The notes under the pieces are model-generated. The model searched no databases. It was not told the origin of the DNA and saw only the letters and a list, made by a program, of their open reading frames with translations. A program made the position numbers and the translations under genes. Shown in pieces: positions 26,042 to 34,115 of a stretch of DNA of 64,000 nucleotides (positions within the stretch are counted from its first letter, which is position 1; every line of letters begins with the position of its first letter). Origin of the DNA: Prauserella aidingensis (lineage in GTDB: Bacteria > Actinomycetota > Actinomycetes > Mycobacteriales > Pseudonocardiaceae); the NCBI RefSeq assembly GCF_024171865.1, contig NZ_JAMTCN010000005.1, positions 186,001-250,000 of the forward strand, read 5' to 3'.

Positions 26042-26734
26042 TCAGGCCCGGTCCGTGCTCCGGTCCGGAGCGTCCGGCTCGGCGGCCTGCGCGGCGGTGA
26101 CCATGACGGCCCTGGCGTTCCGCATGTGCGCGGTCATGACGGCCTCAGCCCACACCGCATCGCCCGCGCGGATCGCGGCGACGATCTCCACGTGGTGGGC
26201 GAGACTGCGGCGCAGCGATGCGACGTCGTAGGTGTGGAAGTTGCGGAGCACGATCGGCGCGTGCACGGCCCCGGACAGGGCGCCGGCCAGCGCCGAGTTG
26301 CCCGCCAACGTCGACAGCCGGTCGTGGAACTGGCGGTTGAGCTCCGCCAGCACGTCGAGATCCTGCCGGGGGCCGGGGGAGCCGACCCCGACCATGCGCT
26401 CGGCCAGGTCCGCCAGCTCAGCCGTGTCGCCTGCCGTCGCGTTGCCCGCCGCCAGCGCCGCCGCCCGCGGCTCCAACGTCGTCCGCAGGTCGAAGACGTC
26501 TTCGAGCTCCTGCACCGTCCAGGTCACCACGCGGGCGCCGCGGTTCGGGGCGATGTCGACGAGCCCCTCGCTGGCGAGCTGCGTCAGTGCGCTGCGCACC
26601 GGGGTGCGGCTGACACCGAGGCGCGTCGCGAGGTCGACCTCCGCCAGTCGCTCACCGGGTTGCAGCTCGCCGCGGAGGATCAGCTCGCGCAGCGCGTCGA
26701 CCGTGCGGGTGGTCGACGTCGACGGTTCGGTCAT
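26042..26734 (-). CDS. GntR-family regulator, FCD type
   Basis: 230 aa from the ATG at 26734, with GAGGGGA ahead of it. Winged helix: ALRELILRGELQPGERLAEVDLATRLGVSRTPVRSAL; FCD domain with LNRQFHDRLSTLAGN, RSLAHHVEIV and MTAHMRNAR, the usual metal/ligand His positions. Divergent from the lyase gene at 26868, with a GTGATCAC palindrome in the gap; a second perfect copy precedes the formaldehyde dehydrogenase gene. It therefore probably controls lyase and dehydrogenase together. Confidence 0.9.
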   Translation of the reverse strand: MTEPSTSTTRTVDALRELILRGELQPGERLAEVDLATRLGVSRTPVRSALTQLASEGLVDIAPNRGARVVTWTVQELEDVFDLRTTLEPRAAALAAGNATAGDTAELADLAERMVGVGSPGPRQDLDVLAELNRQFHDRLSTLAGNSALAGALSGAVHAPIVLRNFHTYDVASLRRSLAHHVEIVAAIRAGDAVWAEAVMTAHMRNARAVMVTAAQAAEPDAPDRSTDRA

Positions 26735-26748
26735 GCGGTCCCCTCGGG

Positions 26749-26760
26749 TGGTGATCACTG
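26749..26760. promoter_or_regulatory. GntR/FCD operator candidate (TGGTGATCACTG)
   Basis: Near-palindrome 15 bases upstream of the gntR start, in the gap to the divergent lyase gene. It shares the first 10 bases with the perfect palindrome TGGTGATCACCA at 27831. TGGT-N-ACCA halves are typical of FCD-type GntR sites. Confidence 0.55.
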
Positions 26761-26867
26761 ATTCGTAGCCGCTGTCGGCCGATTGTGTGCAATCCTCGGC
26801 GGAGGCGTTCCGGTAGTGGCGGGCGTGGACAACGTCCGGCCGGTGGGCCGTAGTAGGGAGGCTAGTC

Positions 26868-27761
26868 GTGGGAGAACTGCTCGGCACCGTGGACACACCA
26901 CCTCGCAAACGGTTGCGCGACCTGTTGTCGACGGGCGGGCCGGTCGTGGCGCCGGGTGCCTACGACGCGCTGTCCGCCCGGCTCGTCGAACAGGCCGGAT
27001 TCGACATTGTGTACATGACGGGTTTCGGTACGACCGCGTCACTGATCGGCAGGCCCGACGTCGGCCTGCTCTCCGGCGCCGAGATGATCGACAATGCCAC
27101 GCGCATGGTCTCCGCCGTCGACGTCCCGGTGATCGCCGACGCCGACACCGGCTACGGCAACGCCCTCAACGTCGTGCGCACCGTGCGCGCCCACGAACAG
27201 GCCGGCGTCGCGGGAGTGCACCTCGAAGACCAGGTCATGCCGAAGAAGTGCGGGCACATGTCCGGCAAGGCCGTCATTCCCGTCGACGAGATGACCGGCA
27301 AGATCCGCGCCGCCGTCGAGGCACGGCGCGACCCCGACTTCGTGCTCATCGCCCGTACCGACGCCGCCGCGGTGCACGGACTGGACGACGCCGTCGCGCG
27401 TGCCCGTGCCTACGCCGAGGCGGGCGCCGACGTGCTGTTCGTCGAGGCTCCCACCAGCGAGGAGGGCATCGAGACAGTGGCGCGCGAGCTCCGCGGCGTC
27501 GCGCCGCTGGTGTTCAACTGGGCCGAGGGCGGGCGTACACCGCCGCTGTCGCTCGACCGCATCGGTGAACTCGGCTTCTCGCTGGTGATCTTCCCGATCG
27601 GCACGCTGCTCGCGGCGACCGCCGGCATGCGGTCACTCCTCGCCACGCTGAAGGCCGAGGGCACGCCGACGTCCTCGCTCGGCGAGCTGCCGTCGTTCGG
27701 CGAGTTCACCGACCTCATCGGACTGCCCGAGATCGGCCACCTGGAGCAACGCTTCTCGTGA
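26868..27761 (+). CDS. PEP mutase / isocitrate lyase superfamily enzyme
   Basis: 297 aa, TIM-barrel C-C or P-C lyase family (carboxyphosphonoenolpyruvate mutase / 2-methylisocitrate lyase-like / oxaloacetate hydrolase-like). Mg-binding DADTGYGN (91-98) and the catalytic-loop motif KKCGH (126-130) are intact, as is the GxxGPGAYDALSARLVEQAGF opening. GTG at 26868 has GGGAGG upstream. The Cys in KKCGH and the absence of prpB-operon neighbours leave the exact substrate open; a 2-3-carbon acid lyase is most likely. Confidence 0.85.
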   Translation: MGELLGTVDTPPRKRLRDLLSTGGPVVAPGAYDALSARLVEQAGFDIVYMTGFGTTASLIGRPDVGLLSGAEMIDNATRMVSAVDVPVIADADTGYGNALNVVRTVRAHEQAGVAGVHLEDQVMPKKCGHMSGKAVIPVDEMTGKIRAAVEARRDPDFVLIARTDAAAVHGLDDAVARARAYAEAGADVLFVEAPTSEEGIETVARELRGVAPLVFNWAEGGRTPPLSLDRIGELGFSLVIFPIGTLLAATAGMRSLLATLKAEGTPTSSLGELPSFGEFTDLIGLPEIGHLEQRFS

Positions 27762-27830
27762 CCGGTGCGTCTGCTCGACTGCGCGTGTCCTGCGGTCGGG
27801 CGCCGCGTGTTTCTGCGTTCGGCCGCCGAG

Positions 27831-27842
27831 TGGTGATCACCA
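27831..27842. promoter_or_regulatory. perfect palindrome TGGTGATCACCA upstream of fdhA (GntR operator candidate)
   Basis: 12-bp perfect palindrome, 70 bases before the formaldehyde dehydrogenase ATG. A possible -10 box (TAGGTT, 27854-27859) lies just downstream, so binding would overlap the promoter. The same motif lies in front of the gntR gene. Confidence 0.6.
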
Positions 27843-27911
27843 GGGCACGCGGTTAGGTTGAGTGATGCGCATACGTGCACCTTCCCGGCGAGCAGACAAA
27901 GGGGTTTCGCC

Positions 27912-29129
27912 ATGCCGGACAATCGCGTTGTCGTCTACAAGGGTCCGGGTGAGGTCGCGGTGGAATCCGTCGACTACCCGAAACTGGAACTGCCGAGCGA
28001 CGTCGTCGACGGACTCGGAATCAAGAAGAAGGCGCCGCACGCGGCGATTCTGCGGATCGTCACCACCAACATCTGCGGAAGCGATCAGCACATGGTGCGA
28101 GGCCGCACCACGGCTCCGGTCGGGCAGACGCTCGGCCACGAGATCACCGGCGAAGTCGTGGAGGCCGGCGACGACGTGCTGTTCGTCCGGGAGGGCGACA
28201 TCTGCTCCGTCCCGTTCAACATCGCCTGCGGCCGCTGCCGGATGTGCAACGAGGGAAAGACCGGAATCTGCCTCAACGTGAATCCGGCTCGCCCGGGCGC
28301 CGCCTACGGGTACGTCGACATGGGCGGCTGGATCGGCGGCCAGGCGGAGTACGTCATGGTGCCGTTCGCGGATTTCAACCTGCTCACATTCCCGGACCGC
28401 GACCGGGCGCTCGAAAAGATTCTCGACCTGACGATGCTGTCCGATATTTTCCCGACCGGATATCACGGCGCCTACACCGCGGGCGTCACCACCGGCTCGA
28501 CCGCCTACGTCGCGGGCGCGGGCCCCGTCGGGCTGGCGGCCGCGCACGCCGCACAACTGCTCGGCGCGTCGGCGGTGATCGTCGGCGACATGATCCCGGA
28601 GCGACTCGAACAGGCGCGGAGCTTCGGCTGCGAGACGGTCGACCTGCGGACCGACGCGTCGTTGGCCGACATGATCGAGCAGATCACCGGTGAGCCCGAG
28701 GTCGACGCCGCCGTCGACGCCGTCGGCTTCGAGGCCCGCGGCCACGGCAAGGATGCGGGCGAACAACCGGCGACCGTGCTCAACGACGTCATGGGCATCG
28801 CGAGAGCGGGGGCTTCACTCGGCATCCCGGGGCTGTACGTCACCGGCGATCCCGGCGCGCCCGACGAGAACGCCAAGGTCGGCCAGCTCGGCGTGCGCAT
28901 CGGGCTGGGTTGGGCCAAGTCGCATTCGATGACGACCGGTCAATGTCCGGTGAAGAAGTACAACCGCCAGTTGATGAACATGGTCCTCAGCGGCAGGGCC
29001 GACATCGCCAAGGCCGTCAACGCCACGACGATCTCGCTCGACGAGGCGCCGCAGGGATACCAGGAGTTCGACAGCGGCGTGGCCCGCAAGTTCGTCATCG
29101 ACCCGCACGGCATGGCCCCCGCGGCCTGA
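27912..29129 (+). CDS. fdhA: formaldehyde dehydrogenase, glutathione-independent
   Basis: NAD-dependent zinc dehydrogenase of 405 aa, oxidising formaldehyde to formate without added thiol (Pseudomonas putida FdhA type). Catalytic zinc: NICGSDQHMVRGR and GHEITGEV; structural zinc: CGRCRMCNEGKTGIC. The PARPGAAYGYVDMGGWIGGQAEYV block and GAGPVGLAAAHAAQ fold are diagnostic. ATG at 27912 gives the standard PDNRVVVYKGPGEVAVE opening. It is the second formaldehyde dehydrogenase in the window. Likely regulated by the nearby GntR through the palindrome upstream. Followed by a 21-bp repeat array. Confidence 0.92.
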   Translation: MPDNRVVVYKGPGEVAVESVDYPKLELPSDVVDGLGIKKKAPHAAILRIVTTNICGSDQHMVRGRTTAPVGQTLGHEITGEVVEAGDDVLFVREGDICSVPFNIACGRCRMCNEGKTGICLNVNPARPGAAYGYVDMGGWIGGQAEYVMVPFADFNLLTFPDRDRALEKILDLTMLSDIFPTGYHGAYTAGVTTGSTAYVAGAGPVGLAAAHAAQLLGASAVIVGDMIPERLEQARSFGCETVDLRTDASLADMIEQITGEPEVDAAVDAVGFEARGHGKDAGEQPATVLNDVMGIARAGASLGIPGLYVTGDPGAPDENAKVGQLGVRIGLGWAKSHSMTTGQCPVKKYNRQLMNMVLSGRADIAKAVNATTISLDEAPQGYQEFDSGVARKFVIDPHGMAPAA

Positions 29130-29150
29130 CCCACGCCCGCCCCGCACACC

Positions 29151-29255
29151 GTGTTGCGGATTCCGGGGCTCGTGTTGCGGGTCTAGGGGACCGTGTTGCG
29201 GATTCCGGGGCTCGCGTTGTGGATCCAGGGGACCGTGTTGTCGTTTCGGGGTGCG
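29151..29255 (+). repeat. 21-bp tandem repeat array D (5 units)
   Basis: Units at 29151, 29172, 29193, 29214 and 29235, exactly 21 bases apart, cores GTGTTGCG, GTGTTGCG, GTGTTGCG, GCGTTGTG and GTGTTGTC. It lies between fdhA and the phosphatase gene, both on the plus strand. Confidence 0.9.
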
Positions 29256-29315
29256 TGGTGTGACCGCTCATCGGCCGGTACGCAACGTGGACGGCTCGTG
29301 ACGCGTCCATCGCGT

Positions 29316-30020
29316 ATGGAACGAGATCTGGGGTGGGACGGCAGCTACAACGCACGCGACCTCGGCGGCCTGCCGACGGCCGACGGCCGCGCCGTCCGCT
29401 GGGGCGCCGTCGTGCGGTCGGAGGAACCGCGGTTGTTCACCGAGTCCGGTTGGCGGTCGCTGCGGGAACACGGTGTGCGGACCATCGTCGACCTCCGCAA
29501 CGACGACGAACGGGGCGGTACCCGCGCCGGTGACGGGATCGACGTCGTGCACGCGCCGCTCGATCCGGTGGGCGACGACTTCTGGACCCACTACGCCGAA
29601 ACGGGACTTCACGCCACGCCGCTGTACTACCGCGACCTGCTCGACAGACGCCCCGACCTGGTCGTCACCGCCGTGCGCGCCGTCGCGGGTGCCCGGCCGG
29701 GTGGGGTGCTCGTGCACTGCGCGAGCGGACGCGATCGCACCGGCCTGCTGGTGCTGGTCCTGCTGAGCCTCGCCGGCGTGCCCGGGACCGCGATCGCCGA
29801 CGACTACGAACTCAGCCGCGAACGCCTCCGTCCGTTGTGGACACGGCTCGGCAGGCCGGACGACGAGCCGAAGATCCTCGACCTGCACTCCCGGCACGGC
29901 ACGACGCCGCGGAAGGCGTTCCTCGACGTGTACGCCTCCCTCGACGCCGAAGCCCTGCTGCGTGACGGCGGCGTCGACGACGCGGAGATCACCGCGGTTC
30001 GCCACCGCCTCGTGGCGTGA
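29316..30020 (+). CDS. protein tyrosine phosphatase (PtpB-like, DUF tyrosine phosphatase family)
   Basis: About 234 aa. The P-loop HCASGRDRTG holds the catalytic Cys135 and Arg141 (C-x5-R). The N-terminal NARDLGGLPTADGRAVRWGAVVRSEE block is typical of the actinobacterial tyrosine/serine phosphatase family that includes mycobacterial PtpB. ATG at 29316; a GTG at 29298 is also possible, while longer readings enter repeat array D. Cytoplasmic, no signal. Substrate unknown. Confidence 0.88.
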   Translation: MERDLGWDGSYNARDLGGLPTADGRAVRWGAVVRSEEPRLFTESGWRSLREHGVRTIVDLRNDDERGGTRAGDGIDVVHAPLDPVGDDFWTHYAETGLHATPLYYRDLLDRRPDLVVTAVRAVAGARPGGVLVHCASGRDRTGLLVLVLLSLAGVPGTAIADDYELSRERLRPLWTRLGRPDDEPKILDLHSRHGTTPRKAFLDVYASLDAEALLRDGGVDDAEITAVRHRLVA

Positions 30021-30061
30021 CCGAGGCACGGCGGGCCGGCCGCACCGCCGATCCGGAATCC

Positions 30062-30143
30062 GCAACACGAGCCCCCGAACCTGCAACACGGGCACCGGAA
30101 TCCGCAACACGGACTCCCGAATCCGCAACACGGCGGCCTCGGG
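30062..30143 (-). repeat. 21-bp tandem repeat array E (4 units)
   Basis: Core GCAACAC at 30062, 30083, 30104 and 30125, exactly 21 bases apart, between the convergent phosphatase and DUF309 genes. Confidence 0.9.
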
Positions 30144-30629
30144 TCAGGGGCGCAGGCGTGGGGCGATCGTCGAGGCGTCGGGCAGTTCGGTGCGGGTCGG
30201 CATGCCGGACGCGAGCGTGACTGCCCAGTCGCACAACCCGGCCACGTCGATGCCGTGGGGAGCCTCGTCGGTGAACGGTTCGATGGACTCCGCGCCGCGG
30301 GTGAGCAACGACGCGGCGCCGGTGAAGTTGCCGCGCGCCGCATGTGTCAGCCCGACGGCCAGTTGCGCCAACCCGCGCCACAGCCCGCGCTCGGCGTCCG
30401 GCCCCGACTTCCACGCGTCCTCGAACACCTCGTGGGCGTGGAACGGCTTGCCGTCGTCGAGCAGCTGCTGCGCTTCGGCGACCGTGGCGTCCGGGGTGCG
30501 TTCCACGCCCTCGGGGGCGCGTTCCACACCCGGCGAGCCGTACGGCAACGGCCTGCCGAGGCCGTCCCGCGGGCGCGCGTTACGTGCCCTGCCGTCCGAG
30601 TCCCTGTCGCGTCGCAACCGTTCACTCAC
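30144..30629 (-). CDS. DUF309 family protein
   Basis: 161 aa from the GTG at 30629. The core helix HAHEVFEDAWKSGPDAERGLWRGLAQLAVGLTHAARGN is the DUF309 signature. The N-terminal ~45 residues are basic and unconserved, so the true start may be further in. Soluble, helical, function unknown. It lies 114 bases after the end of ctaD on the same strand and may share its transcript. Confidence 0.8.
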   Translation of the reverse strand: MSERLRRDRDSDGRARNARPRDGLGRPLPYGSPGVERAPEGVERTPDATVAEAQQLLDDGKPFHAHEVFEDAWKSGPDAERGLWRGLAQLAVGLTHAARGNFTGAASLLTRGAESIEPFTDEAPHGIDVAGLCDWAVTLASGMPTRTELPDASTIAPRLRP

Positions 30630-30743
30630 ACCCCGAGTCTGACACGTGCCGCCGGCGGCCGACTGCGGCCGAGGGCGCCGCTCGGTCTCCGGACGCGTGC
30701 GCCACCGACACCGGGCCGCCACGAGGGCTCGGCGCGGCCTCCC

Positions 30744-32543
30744 TCACTCGGGTGGTTTCTCCCGGCGCTCCGAATCCGGCGTCAACCCGTCGGTGGCCTG
30801 TTTCGACGCCGGCTGCGGCGGCCCGCCGTGAGGCTTGGCCTTTCCGGTGAACGTGATGTGGCCCTCGGCGTGCATCCGCTCGGTCATGTGCGGATAGTGC
30901 AGCTCGAACGCGGGCCGCTCGGACCGGATCCTCGGCAGCTCGAGGAAGTTGTGCCGCGGCGGCGGGGACGTGGTTGCCCACTCGAGCGAGTTGCCGTGTC
31001 CCCAGGGGTCGTCGGCCTTGATGGGATCGCCGAACCGCCAGCTGCGCATCAGGTTCCACACGAACGGCAACATCGACGCCCCGAGGACGAACGCGCCGAT
31101 GGTCGACACGGTGTTGAGCGCGGTGAACCCGTCGCCGGGCAGATAGTCGACATAGCGACGCGGCATGCCCTCCGCGCCCAGCCAGTGCTGCACGAGGAAC
31201 GTCGTGTGGAAACCGACGAAGGTCAGCCAGAAGTGCAGTTTGGCCAGCTTCTCGTCCATCATCCGGCCGGTGAACTTCGGGAACCAGAAGTAGATGCCCG
31301 CGAACGTGGCGAACACGATCGTCCCGAACAGCACGTAGTGGAAGTGGGCGACGACGAAGTAGCTGTCGTGCACGTGGAAGTCGGCCGGAGGCGCGGCGAG
31401 CAGCACCCCGGTGAGCCCGCCGAGCAGGAACGTCACCATGAAGCCCAGGGACCACAGCATCGGCGATTCGAACGTGATGCGGCCCTTCCACATCGTGCCG
31501 ATCCAGTTGAAGAACTTGATGCCCGTCGGCACGGCGATCGCGAACGTGAGCAGCGAGAAGAACGGCAACAACACCGAGCCGGTGGCGAACATGTGGTGCG
31601 CCCACACGGCGAACGACAACGCAGTGATGCCGATCGTCGCCAGCACCATCAGCCGGTAGCCGAACAGGGGTTTCCTGCTGAACACGGGGATGATCTCGGT
31701 GACGATGCCGAAGAACGGCAGGGCCACGATGTACACCTCGGGGTGGCCGAAGAACCAGAAGAGGTGCTGGTACAGGATCGCGCCGCCGTTCTCGGGGTCG
31801 AACACGTGCGCGCCGAGTATCCGGTCGGCGAACAGGCCGAGCAGCGCCGCGGTCAGGATCGGGAACGCCGCCAGCACCAGGACACTGGTGAACAGGATGT
31901 TCCAGGTGAACAGGGACATCCGCCACATCGTCATGCCGGGCGCGCGCAGGCACACGATCGTCGTGATCATGTTGACCGCGCCGAGGATCGTGCCCAGGCC
32001 GGACACGACCAGTCCCATGATCCACAGGTCGCCGCCGACGCCCACGGAGAACTCGGCGCGCGACAACGGGGCGTAGGCCGTCCAGCCGAAGTCCGCCGCG
32101 CCCGCGGGGTTGACCAGCGAACTCAGCACCATCAGCCCGCCGAACAGGAACAGCCAGTACGAGAACGCGTTCAGCCGGGGGAACGCCACGTCGGGCGAGC
32201 CGATCTGCAGCGGCAGCACGAGGTTGGCGAACGCGAACACCACCGGAGTCGCGTACAGCAGCAGCATGATCGTGCCGTGCATCGTGAACAGTTGGTTGTA
32301 CTGTTCCGGTGACAGGAACTGCTGCCCCGGCCGTGCCAGTTCGCCACGCATGAGCAGCGCCATCAGGCCGCCGATCATGAAGAACGCCAACGACGTGGCC
32401 ATGTACAGCTGGCCGATGACCTTGTGATCCGTCGTACGCGCGAGGCCGAGCATGCGCAGTCCGCGCTTACGCGGAGGCGGCTCGTTGCCGGAGATCCGCG
32501 TCGGCGTCACATCGGTCGGGGGCGTTACCGAGTGCGTGGTCAC
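30744..32543 (-). CDS. ctaD: cytochrome c oxidase subunit I (aa3-type)
   Basis: Catalytic subunit of the terminal oxidase; reduces O2 to water and pumps protons. 599 aa, 12 membrane helices. The Cu-B/Tyr motif [10 protein letters not shown] and the HHMF pair ([11 protein letters not shown]) are present, as is the heme a3/a ligand region HFHYVLFG. The C-terminal [19 protein letters not shown] tail is of the actinobacterial type. The GTG at 32543 is used because GGAGGTG lies just upstream; the ATG at 32633 would add 30 unconserved residues. Subunits II and III are not adjacent, as in mycobacteria. Confidence 0.96.
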   Translation of the reverse strand: MTTHSVTPPTDVTPTRISGNEPPPRKRGLRMLGLARTTDHKVIGQLYMATSLAFFMIGGLMALLMRGELARPGQQFLSPEQYNQLFTMHGTIMLLLYATPVVFAFANLVLPLQIGSPDVAFPRLNAFSYWLFLFGGLMVLSSLVNPAGAADFGWTAYAPLSRAEFSVGVGGDLWIMGLVVSGLGTILGAVNMITTIVCLRAPGMTMWRMSLFTWNILFTSVLVLAAFPILTAALLGLFADRILGAHVFDPENGGAILYQHLFWFFGHPEVYIVALPFFGIVTEIIPVFSRKPLFGYRLMVLATIGITALSFAVWAHHMFATGSVLLPFFSLLTFAIAVPTGIKFFNWIGTMWKGRITFESPMLWSLGFMVTFLLGGLTGVLLAAPPADFHVHDSYFVVAHFHYVLFGTIVFATFAGIYFWFPKFTGRMMDEKLAKLHFWLTFVGFHTTFLVQHWLGAEGMPRRYVDYLPGDGFTALNTVSTIGAFVLGASMLPFVWNLMRSWRFGDPIKADDPWGHGNSLEWATTSPPPRHNFLELPRIRSERPAFELHYPHMTERMHAEGHITFTGKAKPHGGPPQPASKQATDGLTPDSERREKPPE

Positions 32544-32699
32544 GACGGCACCTCCACCAGCACGTTCACCTGCGCGGGGACGATCCCCCGTCGACCGTAG
32601 GCCCGCGCGGTCGTGATCGCAGCACGTCGTCACCTCGTCACCTCGTCAACGCCACGGCTGTGGTGCATCGCGGGCGGCGCGGTGGAGTGTCGAGTGGGT

Positions 32700-32781
32700 G
32701 CAACACGAGCCCCCGGAACCGCAACACGGGCCCCGGAAACCGCAACACGGGCTCCTGGGGGCGCACACGGTGGTGTGCGGG
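32700..32781 (-). repeat. 21-bp tandem repeat array F (4 units)
   Basis: Core GCAACAC at 32700, 32721 and 32742 and a degenerate GCGCACAC at 32763, 21 bases apart, between the 5' end of ctaD and the 3' end of the GNAT gene (both minus strand). It ends at the GNAT stop codon. Confidence 0.88.
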
Positions 32782-33795
32782 TCAGCTCACGGCGGGGCGC
32801 CGGTACCAGGACGTCCAGAGCGGACGGTAACCGTGGGCGTACCAGAACGGCGTCGACCGCGGGCTCTCCAGCGCGTGGTGCAACAGCACGGCCTCGACGT
32901 CCTCCGAATCGAACAGCTGGTGCGCGTGCGCGACGAGGGCGGACCCGACGCCGCTGCTGCGCGCCTCCTCGGCGACGTGCAGGGACGCCAGGTAGCCGAC
33001 CCGCTCGACACCCACGTAGCCGGCGATCCAGTTCGCCTGCGGCGGCAGTTCCACCTCGAGGAAGCCGAGCGGCCTGCCGTACAGCTCGGCCACCCACAGC
33101 CCCGGCACCGGGGTGTCGGCCGCGAGCTGGGCGCGGGCGTCCTCGGTGAGCCGCTCCAGTGCGTCCGAGCGCGGGGTGACGACGCCGAACTGTGAGTCGT
33201 AGGCGTGCAGCTCGGCGCGCATCCTCGTCAGGGTGGGCAGATCGCCCTCGGCGGCCTCGCGGATACGCACGCCGGGGACGGCGGGCGGGCCCGAGCCCAG
33301 CCGGTTGGCGGGCCGTACCGCGAGCACCCGGGTGGCGGCGAAACCGCGGCGCAGCAACGCCGTCGACCCGGACGTGTCCCTGCTCGGCCGCGTGACCACG
33401 GCGGCGCAGTCCCAGCCGTAGCCCTCGTCGTAGGAGACGGCCTCCGCGAGCTGGTCCTCCCAGCGGCACAGCAGCCCGTCGACCGCGGCGGCCGGGTCGC
33501 TGCCTGCCACCCGCAGATCGAGGCGGTACTCGACCAGCGGGCGCCACAGCGAGCCCATCGAGCCAGGGGCGACCGCGGACCGGCCCGCGAACGCCACGCC
33601 GTCGCGGGTGCGCAGCACGGCCGACGCGGACGGGTTCGTGAACGCGGGGAGCATGGAGTCCTCGGCCGCCATCCGTTCGGCGTACGCATCGAGGACCGCG
33701 GCGTCGCGGTCCGCGCTCCCGCGGTCGGACTTGCCGTCGGTGTCGTGCTTCGGGTCGCGACCGGTTCGGGCGCCGCGGGTACCCTGCGCCTGCAT
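32782..33795 (-). CDS. GNAT-family N-acetyltransferase
   Basis: 337 aa, two parts. Residues 1 to ~150 are a poorly conserved domain possibly derived from a second GNAT fold (SWRPLVEYRLDLRV-like). The C-terminal GNAT domain (about 175-330) contains the acetyl-CoA pyrophosphate loop (HVAEEARSSGVGSALVAHA) and the terminal strand pattern (RSTPFWYAHGYRPLW). ATG at 33795 has GAGGTGGGAC upstream. Acetyl acceptor unknown. Confidence 0.85.
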   Translation of the reverse strand: MQAQGTRGARTGRDPKHDTDGKSDRGSADRDAAVLDAYAERMAAEDSMLPAFTNPSASAVLRTRDGVAFAGRSAVAPGSMGSLWRPLVEYRLDLRVAGSDPAAAVDGLLCRWEDQLAEAVSYDEGYGWDCAAVVTRPSRDTSGSTALLRRGFAATRVLAVRPANRLGSGPPAVPGVRIREAAEGDLPTLTRMRAELHAYDSQFGVVTPRSDALERLTEDARAQLAADTPVPGLWVAELYGRPLGFLEVELPPQANWIAGYVGVERVGYLASLHVAEEARSSGVGSALVAHAHQLFDSEDVEAVLLHHALESPRSTPFWYAHGYRPLWTSWYRRPAVS

Positions 33796-34115
33796 GTCCC
33801 ACCTCACTGTCGGCATCGCTGTGATCGACCGCCGGCTATGGCGCATCTCACCGCGTGCACATCATGACATCCAATGAGTGACTGCCGACTGCTACTGGCC
33901 GCGATCGACTCCGATGCTGCATCACTCGCATGCGGTTAACGAAGCCTTACGTTCATGTCGGGCTCACGGCGAGTTGACCTGACGGTGGTCAAATCAGATG
34001 CTTTGTCCGTCGTGCGGGGTAAGGTTTATGCCTCGTTCGCGGGCAGTTGCAGGTCCCCGTCGGGGCCTACGGCCGACGAGTGACCCGCGTGACGGTGACG
34101 GAAGGGGAAGGTGGC
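33796..34115. other. intergenic region upstream of the GGDEF-EAL gene
   Basis: 320 bases between divergent genes, with lower GC around 33850-34010. A TTGACC at 33974 and TAAGGT at 34020 are each promoter-like but not at consistent spacing. No gene, tRNA or repeat was found. Confidence 0.45.
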
